Both the position numbers and the translations under genes were made by a program. From positions 1 to 56,627 of the forward strand of contig CAKTZA010000017.1 in assembly GCA_934635045.1 (NCBI GenBank): a stretch of 56,627 nucleotides of DNA, in the 5' to 3' direction. This document shows positions 1 to 7,600 of this stretch, piece after piece; within the stretch, counting starts at the first letter, position 1, and each line of letters opens with the position of its first letter. The stretch is from an uncultured Kiritimatiellota bacterium. GTDB taxonomy: Bacteria > Verrucomicrobiota > Kiritimatiellia > RFP12 > UBA1067. A model generated the notes under the pieces. That model did no database searches. It worked only from the letters and a program-made list of their open reading frames with translations, and was not told where the DNA came from.

Positions 1-145
1 GTCAGTATGCCATTATCCTTACTGAGTAGATTCCTTTCATTCTACAAGTTCAGCCAAGCTTGCTTGGCGCACCATCACTCTTTCGTTCTTCATGATTGAT
101 TTGTTTCTCCGTCTCTCCGTGACGCCACGTCAGATACACAACAGC
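1..145. other. Left-edge intergenic stretch, no gene seen
   Basis: This stretch is visibly AT-richer than the rest of the window. It holds a near-perfect inverted repeat at 53-68 (arms GCCAAGC and GCTTGGC) with no T-tract beside it. I see no coding frame with support on either strand. Confidence 0.5.
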
Positions 146-168
146 CCTGATCCTGTCAGCGGATCAGG
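146..168 (-). terminator. Hairpin spanning the stop codon of the beta-helix gene
   Basis: Perfect 8-bp arms CCTGATCC and GGATCAGG enclose a 7-nt loop. The stop codon of the 156-1832 gene falls inside the structure. No U-run follows, so this may be a 3'-end stabiliser rather than a Rho-independent terminator. Confidence 0.4.
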
Positions 169-1832
169 AACAGCAAGCCGCCCAGCGGCGCGTACTCGAA
201 GCAGCCGATGTCAACCGCCGCGCCGACGACGCGCGCGCACAGCGCCTGGCCGTCCGCGCCACGCTGAAGGTCGTGCGCATCCGCCATCCAGCCCAGCGTC
301 AGGCCCGCGTCGCGCAGGGGCGACTGCGCGGACGGCACCCACGTCCCCTTCCTGAACTTTGGCGCCGTCCCGTTGAAGACGGTCTCCGGGAAGGAATAGC
401 CCAGCTTCGGATAGAAGCAGGAGTAGCCCCAGTTGCCCTGCCAGTTCCCGTTTCCGCCAAGGCCCACGACGTCCGCACCCTCGGCATTCAGGTTCAGCGC
501 CACCACGCAATTGGTCTCGGCCGTGTTCGCGCCGACGTACAGCGCCCAAGTGGACTTCGTGCGGTTTCGGTTGCGGACGAACGTGCAGTTCTCGACCGCC
601 ACCGCTCCCGTCAGGCCGGAGACGCCCTCGCTCACGTAGGCGGCGGCGCCGTACGCCGTCCCCTCGGCGTTCAGGTTCTCGTTGCCGACGAACAGCGAGT
701 TGCGCACGACGACGTTCGTGCCGATGCCGTTCAGGCGCAGGTAAAGCCCGCCGCCGCCGCACTGGGCGTTGGCCGTGCTGATCGTGTTGCTCGCGAAGAC
801 GCAGGAATCGACGACGAAGTTCGTCACCCCCGCATACATGTTCCACGCCACGCCGCCGCCGAAGCCGATCTTCTCGGTCGCGCTCTCGGCGGTCGCCCGG
901 TTCCCGACGATCTCCGTGTTGGCGAGAGACGCCTGGAAGAGATCCGCCGAATACTTGCCGAAGGACACCGACGAATAGAACACGCCGCCCGCCGAAGCCG
1001 CCGCATTCCCCTCCACGCGGCAATCCCGGATCGTCGGCACGTTCGCGATGCCGCCACCGGCCGTGCCCGCAACGTTTTCCCGCACGATGCAGCCGCGCAC
1101 GACCATCGACGTCGCGCACAGGCTCTCGATGCTGCCGAAGATGCCGCCGCCGTATTTCTTCGTGACGCACCGCTCGACCGTCGAGTTGATCAGCTGCCCG
1201 CCGTTGCGCAGGATGACGCCGCCCCCGCCGCCGCTGGTGACGTCGCTCGAATTGGTGCAGGACGAAATTAGGCAGTCAATCGCCCGCGAGTTCGCGTCGA
1301 GCACCAGAGCCGCACCGCTGTTGCCCTCGCCCTTCACGGGATCCTTCGCGTAGGTGCAGCAGGTGATGACGCAGTTCGAGATGACTTTCTTCGCGTCGCT
1401 GAAATCGACCATCCGGCCCGTGTGAATGCCCGCGCCCGTGACGGAGTTCGCGTAGGCGTAGCCGTTCGAGACCGTGAGCGAGGCTACCGTGCCGCCGCCG
1501 TCGACGGGCGAGATTACGGCAAACTGTCCGCCCGCGTCCAGCACCACGTCGCGCGGATTCCCCGTCTCGCCCCGCAGCTCGACGCCGGCCCTGCACGACA
1601 CGGAGTTCGTCAACGCATAATGCCCCGCGCGCAAGACGACCGCATCGCCCGCCCTCGCCTTTGCCATCGCGGCATGAGGCGTGAGGAACGCCGTCTCGGT
1701 CGTCGTTCCGTCATTCGCGTCCGAACCATCCGGCGAGACGTAGTAGGTCGCGGCGTCCAACGCCGACAGCGCAGATGTCGCCGACAGCGCGCCAACGGCC
1801 ACGAGTGAACACGCAAGGACTGGGATACGCAT
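156..1832 (-). CDS. Secreted right-handed beta-helix protein, choice-of-anchor-Q type
   Basis: A 558-residue exported protein. The start at 1832 was chosen because GGAGG lies 6 nt upstream and a signal peptide (MRIPVLACSLVAVGALSA) follows at once; the open frame runs further upstream without support. After the signal comes TYYVSPDGSDANDGT, typical of pectate-lyase-like beta-helix proteins, then many short repeats of the GGGI/NSTV/NCxF kind expected of a parallel beta-helix. The C-terminus carries SPLRDAG, DLQRG and DIGCFEY, the choice-of-anchor-Q signature, and ends in YAPLGGLLFLIR. No catalytic residues were recognised, so an adhesin or carbohydrate-binding surface role is as likely as an enzyme. 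The tail resembles that of the protein at 33519-35546. Monocistronic from its own promoter. Confidence 0.75.
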   Translation of the reverse strand: MRIPVLACSLVAVGALSATSALSALDAATYYVSPDGSDANDGTTTETAFLTPHAAMAKARAGDAVVLRAGHYALTNSVSCRAGVELRGETGNPRDVVLDAGGQFAVISPVDGGGTVASLTVSNGYAYANSVTGAGIHTGRMVDFSDAKKVISNCVITCCTYAKDPVKGEGNSGAALVLDANSRAIDCLISSCTNSSDVTSGGGGGVILRNGGQLINSTVERCVTKKYGGGIFGSIESLCATSMVVRGCIVRENVAGTAGGGIANVPTIRDCRVEGNAAASAGGVFYSSVSFGKYSADLFQASLANTEIVGNRATAESATEKIGFGGGVAWNMYAGVTNFVVDSCVFASNTISTANAQCGGGGLYLRLNGIGTNVVVRNSLFVGNENLNAEGTAYGAAAYVSEGVSGLTGAVAVENCTFVRNRNRTKSTWALYVGANTAETNCVVALNLNAEGADVVGLGGNGNWQGNWGYSCFYPKLGYSFPETVFNGTAPKFRKGTWVPSAQSPLRDAGLTLGWMADAHDLQRGADGQALCARVVGAAVDIGCFEYAPLGGLLFLIR

Positions 1833-1891
1833 GGATGCCTCCTTCTCTTTTTGGTTTAGGGTCGCCCTGACGACAGCACGACGTGAGAGAA

Positions 1892-1919
1892 AGTATACAT
1901 TTTCTAAAAAAAAAAGCAA
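1892..1919 (-). promoter_or_regulatory. Promoter of the beta-helix gene
   Basis: On the minus strand TTGCTT (1914-1919) is separated by 16 nt from TATACT, which is preceded by TG (TGTATACT, 1892-1899). The spacer contains a 10-nt T-run. The predicted leader is about 50 nt and includes the GGAGG ribosome binding site. Confidence 0.55.
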
Positions 1920-1979
1920 GTGTCGTGCCAATTTCAAACCGCGTCCCGCGCGGCCCTCCCGTGTGAGCAGACGCGCCCA

Positions 1980-3065
1980 TTACGACAGCGCCGACGGCAA
2001 TTTCAGCGTGAAAACGCAGCCTTTCGGACGGTTCGCGCGCACGCTCAGGTCACCGCCCATCGCCCGCGCGAACGACCGCGCCGTGCAGAGCCCGATGCCG
2101 AAGCCGCCCTTGCCGGACGTCAGCACCGTGCGCGCGCGGTAGTAGCGGTCGAACGCCCTGCGCATCTGCCGCGCCGTCATGCCCTGCCCTTCGTCCGCGA
2201 AATCGACACAGGCGAACGCCGCCTCCCGCCGAAAGCGCACGGCGACCGTGCCATACGGCGCGGCATACTTGAGGTCATTGCCGAAAAGGTTCCAGAGAAT
2301 CTGAAGCGTCCACGTCTCGTCGGCGCAGACGGGCAAGCCGCCCGTCGGGGGCGCGCCGAACGACACGGGGCCGGATGCCTCCTCCGCATAGTCGGCGGCG
2401 AAGAGCTGCGCCGCTTCGCGCGTCAGCGCGGCGAGGTCGAAGACCGTCTTCTCCGGGGCTTTCCGGCGTCCGCCGAGCCGCAAGAAGTCCTTGATGTTGC
2501 CGACAATGAGGAGGAGCCGCTCGACGAGCCGCCGCGCCTCCGCCGCGTCGCGTCCGACCATGAACCGAAGCCCGACGAGCGGCGTCGTGAGGTCGTGGGC
2601 CGTCGCGGCGAGAAAGTCGTCCCGCTCGCGCATGAAGCGCACGAAGCAGACGACCGCGAATGCACTGAGCGTCACGAGGACAAGCGCGACGAGCGCCCCG
2701 CCACCGTAGAAGACCGCCGCATAGGGGAACGGACGCCGCACGGGAACCTGCGCAACGCGCCAGTCCCGCTCGCCTTGCCGCCACCAGACCGTCGTCACGT
2801 CGACATCCACCGTATAGCCCCACGGCGCGCCGTTGACCTTGCCCGCCTGACGCCAGCCCTTCGGACGCTCGGCGACGGACGCGAACGCGGCGGGCCGTTC
2901 GGCCATCGACTCGGCGACATCGCGATACTCGCGGCCGATGCGTCCAGGCTCGGCGCGGATGGCCTTCGGCACGTGTGCCGCAACCAAGACGGCCCCGGCG
3001 GCGATCAGCAGGGCCGCCGGCAGACAGATGAGAAACGAAAAGAGGATGACGCGGAAGCGGGTCAT
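1980..3065 (-). CDS. Membrane-bound sensor histidine kinase, orphan
   Basis: A 361-residue two-component sensor. Two membrane helices (about residues 7-29 and 135-157) bracket a roughly 105-residue extracytoplasmic sensing region. The kinase core follows in the normal order: H-box ATAHDLTTPL, N-box FGNDLKYA, G1 DEGQGM, F-box FDRYYRA and G2 GGFGIGL. The start at 3065 is fixed by an ATGA overlap with the stop of the upstream ELM1-family gene, so the two are translationally coupled. No response regulator lies in the window, so its partner is elsewhere. The input signal is unknown; the upstream gene, probably acting on envelope sugars, hints at an envelope-related cue. Confidence 0.85.
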   Translation of the reverse strand: MTRFRVILFSFLICLPAALLIAAGAVLVAAHVPKAIRAEPGRIGREYRDVAESMAERPAAFASVAERPKGWRQAGKVNGAPWGYTVDVDVTTVWWRQGERDWRVAQVPVRRPFPYAAVFYGGGALVALVLVTLSAFAVVCFVRFMRERDDFLAATAHDLTTPLVGLRFMVGRDAAEARRLVERLLLIVGNIKDFLRLGGRRKAPEKTVFDLAALTREAAQLFAADYAEEASGPVSFGAPPTGGLPVCADETWTLQILWNLFGNDLKYAAPYGTVAVRFRREAAFACVDFADEGQGMTARQMRRAFDRYYRARTVLTSGKGGFGIGLCTARSFARAMGGDLSVRANRPKGCVFTLKLPSALS

Positions 3066-4012
3066 AGGCCCATCAGCCGCCGCGCGGCGGCAAACGGCGC
3101 GGCGAGATCGACCTTGCGCGCGCAACCAGCGGACGCCGCGCCGCCGTCCCACGCGGCGTAGCCGCCGGCGACGAGGCCATCCACGAACCGGCGGAACTTG
3201 TGCGGGCCCGGATTCAGGTTGTCGAGCGCGATGACCTCAGCCGCGCCGAACGTGCACGCCTCGGACAGCATGCCCGTCGATTCGGCCGTGACGTAGAGGC
3301 GTTTCGCGAGGCTCACGAATGCGGGAATCGGATTGAAGTGGTCTTTCGAGTAGAGAAGCTTGTAGTCCCACGGATACGCATCGACGACCGCCTCGACAGC
3401 GGGCGGCGTCCGCCGCGACGTCGTCACGGCCTTTGCGCCCGGCTGCGCGAAAATCGCGTCCAGCTTCCGCTTCATCCAGTCCGCCGTCAGCGTCGAGCAC
3501 TTGTTCGGCCCGCCGACGATCACGGCGATTTCGGGCACGACGTCCGTGCGCGCCCGGAAGTCCGCAACGCCCTTGTCGTAAAACGCCGCGTCGTTCGCGA
3601 CAAGGTTCGCGGGAATCTCGATCACGTTCGGGGCCTTCGGCGGACGGTCGAACGCCGGTGCGAGGATACAGTCGAACGTCGCGATCCGGTAGCCGCGCGG
3701 ATAGAGAACGACGCCCCCCTTCACGCCGAGTCGCCGCGCGAGCGTCTTCACCGCATAGAACGTGCCCGAACCCGTGCCGACAACGGCCGCGTAGTCGCCG
3801 CCGCGCGCCGCAAGGCCGTCCAGCCCCGTGAACAGCGACAGGCTGCCGAAGCCCACACGGTCGAAAAGATAGCTGAGCGCCTTGTGGACTTTCGACTTGA
3901 AATGGATCTCGACGCACTCGAACGCGCCGCCGAGCGCACGCGCAAAGGCCTTCGACTGGTTTTCGTGCCCGGCCTTGCCATCCGTGAGGATGAGGACTTT
4001 TTTCGTGTTCAT
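3062..4012 (-). CDS. ELM1/DUF1022 family protein (GT-B-like fold)
   Basis: A 316-residue cytoplasmic protein. The family signatures are DGKAGHENQS near the N-terminus, VGGPNK in the middle, TSRRTPPAVEA, and TAESTGMLSEA towards the C-terminus; these match the mitochondrial-fission ELM1-like family, whose bacterial members are often annotated as nucleotide-sugar enzymes but are not well characterised. The family is thought to have a GT-B glycosyltransferase-like fold, so an envelope glycan role is an inference. The ATG at 4012 lies only 6 nt after a TATAAT box, which points to a leaderless message; there is no ribosome binding site. The stop overlaps the start of the histidine kinase by 4 nt. 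Confidence 0.8.
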   Translation of the reverse strand: MNTKKVLILTDGKAGHENQSKAFARALGGAFECVEIHFKSKVHKALSYLFDRVGFGSLSLFTGLDGLAARGGDYAAVVGTGSGTFYAVKTLARRLGVKGGVVLYPRGYRIATFDCILAPAFDRPPKAPNVIEIPANLVANDAAFYDKGVADFRARTDVVPEIAVIVGGPNKCSTLTADWMKRKLDAIFAQPGAKAVTTSRRTPPAVEAVVDAYPWDYKLLYSKDHFNPIPAFVSLAKRLYVTAESTGMLSEACTFGAAEVIALDNLNPGPHKFRRFVDGLVAGGYAAWDGGAASAGCARKVDLAAPFAAARRLMGL

Positions 4013-4018
4013 GCGCAA

Positions 4019-4027
4019 ATTATACCA
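4019..4027 (-). promoter_or_regulatory. Extended -10 promoter of the ELM1-kinase operon
   Basis: TGGTATAAT on the minus strand, with 6 nt to the ATG at 4012. The -35 position (about 4042-4047) reads CCGACG, not a recognisable -35, so recognition probably depends on the TG element. The expected transcription start coincides with the start codon. Confidence 0.7.
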
Positions 4028-4045
4028 TAAATGATACGCCCCGTC

Positions 4046-4091
4046 GGGGCCTGTCCCCAGGAAAGCGCGGGGTCTGTCCCCAGGAAGACGC
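4046..4091. repeat. Two tandem 23-bp units carrying GGGGNCTGTCCCC
   Basis: Units 4046-4068 and 4069-4091 differ at three positions. Each begins with GGGG(C/T)CTGTCCCC followed by AGGAA. They lie between the rplL terminator and the ELM1 promoter. The exact 13-mer GGGGCCTGTCCCC of the first unit recurs, inverted, at 24356-24368 and 27682-27694. Confidence 0.7.
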
Positions 4092-4131
4092 AAAAAGAAA
4101 GCCGCGCTCGGTTGAGCGCGGCCTCCTTTTT
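4092..4131 (-). terminator. Bidirectional Rho-independent terminator of the ribosomal operon
   Basis: A 9-bp GC-rich stem (GCCGCGCTC/GAGCGCGGC, 4101-4122) with a GGTT loop. T-rich tracts lie on both sides: TTTCTTTTT on the minus strand and CTTTTT on the plus strand. It lies 32 bp after rplL and ends the tuf-rplL transcript. Confidence 0.9.
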
Positions 4132-4153
4132 CGCACAGACGCGAAGCGTGGCC

Positions 4154-4519
4154 TTACTTGACCTCGACTTCGGCGCCGGCCTTCTTGAGCTGCTCGGCAA
4201 TCTTCTCGGCCTCGTCCTTCGCGATGGCTTCCTTGACCTTCTTCGGCGCGCCGTCGACCATGTCCTTGGCGTCCTTGAGGCCGAGGCCCGTAATCGCGCG
4301 GATCTCCTTGATGACCGCGATCTTGTTCGCACCGGCGGCCTTGAGGATCACGTCGAACTCGGTCTTCTCTTCGGCGGCGGCAGCACCCGCGCCCGGCGCG
4401 GCGACCGCGACAGCGGCGGCGGCGGACACGCCCCACGCCTCTTCGAGGGCCTTCACGAGGTCGTTGATTTCGAGAACCGTCTTGCCCGACAGCTCCTTGA
4501 TGATTTCTTCGTTCGTCAT
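4154..4519 (-). CDS. rplL: Ribosomal protein bL12 (L7/L12)
   Basis: A 121-residue acidic stalk protein of the large subunit that recruits elongation and initiation GTPases. The N-terminal dimerisation helices (EEIIKELSGKTVLEINDLVK) are followed by an Ala/Gly-rich hinge (about residues 35-50). The conserved C-terminal domain then reads EKTEFDVILKAAG, KIAVIKEIR, GLGLKDAKDMVDGAPK and ends KKAGAEVEVK, all at normal length. AAGGAA lies about 8 nt upstream of the ATG. It is the last gene of the operon, directly before the terminator; rpoB does not follow, unlike in most bacteria. Confidence 0.97.
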   Translation of the reverse strand: MTNEEIIKELSGKTVLEINDLVKALEEAWGVSAAAAVAVAAPGAGAAAAEEKTEFDVILKAAGANKIAVIKEIRAITGLGLKDAKDMVDGAPKKVKEAIAKDEAEKIAEQLKKAGAEVEVK

Positions 4520-4600
4520 TTTCTTGTTTCCTTTTTAGTTCAACCCTCGGCGTGTCTCAGCCGAAGGAAATTCAGAATTTTTCTCTTGTCTCGCTTGCCC

Positions 4601-4640
4601 CTCGCGCCCCTCGTGTCATGAACGACAGGGGAGACGCGAG
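4601..4640 (-). other. Structured rplJ-rplL intergenic RNA
   Basis: The 133-nt spacer between rplJ and rplL can fold into a long hairpin. The outer arms are CTCGCG/CGCGAG, and CCCCT/AGGGG and GTC/GAC stack inside with small bulges. No U-run follows, so it is not a terminator. It may stabilise or be processed to favour the excess translation that L12 needs. Confidence 0.4.
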
Positions 4641-4652
4641 AGACTCGCATCC

Positions 4653-5186
4653 TTACGCAGCCGGAGCCGCTTCGGGCGCGGGCGCGTCGCCGCCCTTCTT
4701 CGCCTTCTCGGAGAGGACGCGCGCCAGGCGCGTCGCCGGCTCCTTGAGGAGCATGAGGAGCATCGCGCGGAGCTCGTTCTTTCCGGGAATCTTCGAGAGG
4801 GCCTCGACCATCGCCGCGTCCACGATCTTGTTGTCGTAGTCCGCACCCTTGACGGACGCCTTGCCGGCGGAGTCCTTCACGAACTCCATGATGGCCTTCG
4901 CGACCGCCGTCGGCTCGCCGTGACCCGTGACGACTGCGGAGTTGCCCGTGAACATCGCGTTCACCTCTTCGCTCCAGCCCTTTTCCTTGGCGACCTTCGC
5001 GAGGTAGGTGTTCTTGACGACGAGGAGGTGGCTGTCGAGCGCACGGAGCGCCTTGCGGAGCTTCGCGAACTGCGCGACCGTCACGCCGCCGTGGTTGATG
5101 ATGAAGCAGTAGTCCGAATCCTTGACGCGCGCAACGACTTCGTCGAGGATGGCAACCTTCTCAATACGCACTTTGTGCTGATGCAT
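4653..5186 (-). CDS. rplJ: Ribosomal protein uL10
   Basis: A 177-residue protein that anchors L12 dimers to 23S rRNA at the GTPase centre. It shows the usual order: an N-terminal RNA-binding part (KVAILDEVVARVKDSDYCFIINHGGVTVAQFAKLRKALR), NTYLAKVAKEKGW, then a long C-terminal helix for L12 binding near residues 140-165. A strong ribosome binding site (AGGAGGTAA) precedes the ATG. The gap to rplA is only 17 nt, so the long autoregulatory L10 leader found upstream of rplJ in many bacteria has no room here. A short Ala/Pro tail ends the protein. Confidence 0.96.
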   Translation of the reverse strand: MHQHKVRIEKVAILDEVVARVKDSDYCFIINHGGVTVAQFAKLRKALRALDSHLLVVKNTYLAKVAKEKGWSEEVNAMFTGNSAVVTGHGEPTAVAKAIMEFVKDSAGKASVKGADYDNKIVDAAMVEALSKIPGKNELRAMLLMLLKEPATRLARVLSEKAKKGGDAPAPEAAPAA

Positions 5187-5203
5187 GTTCAGTTACCTCC
5201 TGA

Positions 5204-5899
5204 TCATTCGGCATCCATCGCGGCGATCACAGGCACGCCGACGCCCATCGTGGAGGCGATCGTCATCGACTTGATGAAGACGCCCTTCACCGCCGCCGGC
5301 TTCGCGGCGTTGACCGCAGCGACGATGGCCTTGACGTTCTGGACGAGCTTGTCGGCCTCGAACGAGCGCTTGCCCGCGACGACGGCCAAGTTGCCCGTCT
5401 TGTCCATGCGGAAGTCGACCTTGCCGCCCTTCGCCTCCTTGACGGCGGTGGCGGTGTCGTCCGTGACCGTGCCGGTCTTCGGGTTCGGCATGAGGCCGCG
5501 CGGGCCGAGGATGCGCGCGCACTTGCGCACTTCCTTCATCGCCTCGACGGTCGCGATCGCGACGTCGAAATCGCACCAGCCTTCCTTCGTGACCTTCTCG
5601 ATCAGGTCGGCGAGGCCGACGAAATCGGCCCCCGCCGCCTTGGCGGCTTCCGCCGCGTCGCCGCCCGCAAAGACGGCGACCTTGACGGTCTTGCCCGAGC
5701 CGTTCGGAAGCTTGACCGTGCCGCGCACGGCCGTGTCGCCCTTCGTGAGCTCCTTGCCGAGGTGGAAATAGACGTCGACGGTCTCGTCGAACTTCGCGCC
5801 GGCGTTGTCCTTGACGAACTTCACCGCATCTTCAAGCTTGACGGCCTTCTTGGGGGCCTTCTTCAGCGCGTTGAAATACTTCTTGCCGTGCTTGCTCAT
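5204..5899 (-). CDS. rplA: Ribosomal protein uL1
   Basis: A 231-residue L1-stalk protein that binds 23S rRNA and, in other bacteria, its own mRNA as a repressor. The signature GPRGLMPNPKTGTVTDD is intact, as are the N-terminal KKYFNALKKAPKK and KLPNGSGKTVKVAVFA. Its ATG overlaps the rplK stop by 4 nt (ATGA), so the two are translationally coupled as in most bacteria. Confidence 0.97.
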   Translation of the reverse strand: MSKHGKKYFNALKKAPKKAVKLEDAVKFVKDNAGAKFDETVDVYFHLGKELTKGDTAVRGTVKLPNGSGKTVKVAVFAGGDAAEAAKAAGADFVGLADLIEKVTKEGWCDFDVAIATVEAMKEVRKCARILGPRGLMPNPKTGTVTDDTATAVKEAKGGKVDFRMDKTGNLAVVAGKRSFEADKLVQNVKAIVAAVNAAKPAAVKGVFIKSMTIASTMGVGVPVIAAMDAE

Positions 5900-6321
5900 T
5901 CGACCACCTCGATTCCCATGTTGCGCGCCGTGCCCGCAATCATCTTGACCGCCTGTTCGGGGTCATCGGTGTTGAGGTCGGCCTTCTTCATCTCGACGAT
6001 CTTGAGGAGCTGGGCCTTCGTGACCTTGCCGACCTTGTTCTTGTTGGGAACGCCGCTGCCCTTGGCGAGGCCCGCTTCCTTCTTCAGGAGGACAGACGCC
6101 GGCGGCGACTTGAACTGCAGCGAGAAGCTGCGGTCCTGGTAGACCGTGATGATCACGGGGATGACGAGCCCGGAATCCTTCGCGGTCTTCGCGTTGAACT
6201 CCTTGCAGAACTGCATGATGTTGACACCAGCAGAACCGAGGGCCGGGCCCACGGGCGGCGCGGGATTCGCGGCGCCGGCGGGAATCTGGAGCTTGACGAC
6301 TCCAGTGACTTTCTTAGCCAT
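5896..6321 (-). CDS. rplK: Ribosomal protein uL11
   Basis: A 141-residue protein of the GTPase-associated centre that binds 23S rRNA helices 43/44. The proline-rich N-terminal switch (QIPAGAANPAPPVGPALG) and the C-terminal RNA-binding domain ending EQAVKMIAGTARNMGIEVVE are canonical. It is the usual length, sits between nusG (73-nt spacer) and rplA, and its stop overlaps the rplA start. Confidence 0.97.
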   Translation of the reverse strand: MAKKVTGVVKLQIPAGAANPAPPVGPALGSAGVNIMQFCKEFNAKTAKDSGLVIPVIITVYQDRSFSLQFKSPPASVLLKKEAGLAKGSGVPNKNKVGKVTKAQLLKIVEMKKADLNTDDPEQAVKMIAGTARNMGIEVVE

Positions 6322-6394
6322 TTGCCTTTTCCTTCATTTCGTGCGGCTCCTCCCGGGGATCCTGCCCGGTCAAGCGGACCGCAAAACCTGCCGT

Positions 6395-7000
6395 TTACTG
6401 GAGGGGCTCGAACGTCTCCTCGAGGGCGACCTTCTCGACCTGCCAGTATTCGACGTCGACAGGGACCTTGCGACCGAAGACCTGAACTTCGACCTTGAGC
6501 TTGCCCTTGTCGGGATCCACCATGCTGATCGGCCCCGTCAAACCCATGAACGCGCCGTCAGTGATCTTCACCGTCTCGTCGACGGCAAAATTGACCTTCG
6601 GACGCTCCGCCACCGGACTCGCCGAGGGCTTGTCCAGCAGAATCGCGTCGATTTCGCTCTGCTTGAGCGGCTGCGGACGATCCCCGCCGACGAACCCGAT
6701 CACACCGGGGGTTTCGCGCAGGAACTGCCACGTCCGCTCGTAAATCGCCTTCTTTCCGTTTTCGTCGATGCCCTTCGCCTCATCGTAGAGCGCGAGTTCG
6801 CACAGCACGTAACCCGGAAAGAACTTCTTGGTTATCGTGCGCTTCTTGCCGTCCTTCTTCTCCGTCACGCGCTCCGTCGGAATCACGCAACGCCCGACGT
6901 AGTCTTCCATCCGCTCGAGCTTGACGCGCGCATCAATCGACCGCTGGGCCTTGTTCTCCTGTCCAGTAAGAGTATGAAGAACGAACCACTGCTTGTTCAT
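6395..7000 (-). CDS. nusG: Transcription termination/antitermination factor NusG
   Basis: A 201-residue factor that binds the RNA-polymerase clamp and links it to Rho or the ribosome. The NGN domain starts KQWFVLHTLTGQENKAQRSI and contains KKFFPGYVLCEL. The C-terminal KOW domain (about residues 145-195) shows the GAFMGLTGPISMVD turn and VFGRKVPVDVEYWQVE. Slightly longer than the E. coli protein because of a charged loop (EKKDGKKR) and a linker with proline and alanine. A polypurine ribosome-binding region precedes it, and secE lies 43 nt upstream. Confidence 0.96.
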   Translation of the reverse strand: MNKQWFVLHTLTGQENKAQRSIDARVKLERMEDYVGRCVIPTERVTEKKDGKKRTITKKFFPGYVLCELALYDEAKGIDENGKKAIYERTWQFLRETPGVIGFVGGDRPQPLKQSEIDAILLDKPSASPVAERPKVNFAVDETVKITDGAFMGLTGPISMVDPDKGKLKVEVQVFGRKVPVDVEYWQVEKVALEETFEPLQ

Positions 7001-7043
7001 CGACTTTTTCCTTCTTCCCTTTTCCCTCTTACTTCAAAAGGCA

Positions 7044-7241
7044 TCAGGCGCCCGCGTGGACGATCTTGATGAAACCTTCAATCAGCTTGTCGCAGACCAG
7101 CGTCGTCGCGGCGAGAATGAAAATGAACGAGATGACGACCAGCGTCGACTCCCAGAGTTCGCGCTTGCCCGGCCAGGTCACGCGCTTCGCTTCGGCGCCG
7201 ACGCCCGTCAGGTATTCCTTCGTCTTGGTGATGATGTTCAT
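7044..7241 (-). CDS. secE: Preprotein translocase subunit SecE
   Basis: A 65-residue single-spanning subunit of SecYEG. It has the short bacterial form: an amphipathic N-terminal helix ending AEAKRVTWPGKRELWEST, the SecE signature, then one membrane helix (LVVISFIFILAATTLVCDKL). It lies between tRNA-Trp and nusG, the classical position. Confidence 0.96.
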   Translation of the reverse strand: MNIITKTKEYLTGVGAEAKRVTWPGKRELWESTLVVISFIFILAATTLVCDKLIEGFIKIVHAGA

Positions 7242-7258
7242 CTGTCTTCCTCGTCTGT

Positions 7259-7332
7259 TGGCAGGGTAGGAGGGAATCGAACCCCCATAGGCGGTTTTGG
7301 AGACCGCTGCACTGCCATTGTGCTACTACCCT
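7259..7332 (-). tRNA. tRNA-Trp (CCA anticodon)
   Basis: A 74-nt cloverleaf read on the minus strand. The acceptor pair is AGGGTAG/CTACCCT, the anticodon loop CTCCAAA gives CCA, the T-loop is GGTTCGATTCC-like, the discriminator is G, and the 3' CCA is encoded. It is embedded between rpmG and secE in the tuf operon. Confidence 0.97.
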
Positions 7333-7345
7333 AAAAAGGTGAGAC

Positions 7346-7495
7346 TTACTTCGTCTCTTTGTGGGTCGTGCGCTTGCGGCAGTGCGGGCAGAACTTCACC
7401 TTCTCCAGACGCTCGGTCATCGTCTTCTTGTTCCGAGTCGTCGTGTAGTTACGCCGCTTGCATTCGCCGCAGGCCAAAATCGCGAGATCACGCAT
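7346..7495 (-). CDS. rpmG: Ribosomal protein bL33, zinc-binding type
   Basis: A 49-residue protein of the large subunit. The pairs CGEC (residues 9-12) and CPHC (36-39) form the zinc knuckle, so this is the C+ form. The YTTTRNKK core is typical. AAAGGA lies about 8 nt upstream of the ATG. It is placed between tuf and tRNA-Trp. Confidence 0.95.
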   Translation of the reverse strand: MRDLAILACGECKRRNYTTTRNKKTMTERLEKVKFCPHCRKRTTHKETK

Positions 7496-7513
7496 TGTAC
7501 TGTCCTTTGTCCC

Positions 7514-7585
7514 TTGTGAGTCTCTGAGCCCACCCGCCGCCCCGACCGACCACAGGCGGCCGGAGTGCGGGCAGGCATCTCACAG
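7514..7585 (-). other. Structured RNA element between tuf and rpmG
   Basis: The 105-nt spacer can form a long hairpin. Outer arms are 7516-7520/7579-7583 (GTGAG/CTCAC), then a 10-bp stem 7528-7537/7567-7576 with two G-U pairs, then a further GC-rich inner stem. No U-run follows, so it does not look like a terminator. Possible roles are a processing site or an attenuator that lowers downstream expression relative to tuf. Confidence 0.5.
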
Positions 7586-7600
7586 AAGACTTTCTTGTCT

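Noticed and set aside
4042..4047. A -35 element for the ELM1 promoter
   Set aside because: The position reads CCGACG on the minus strand, too far from TTGACA. The promoter seems to rely on the extended -10.
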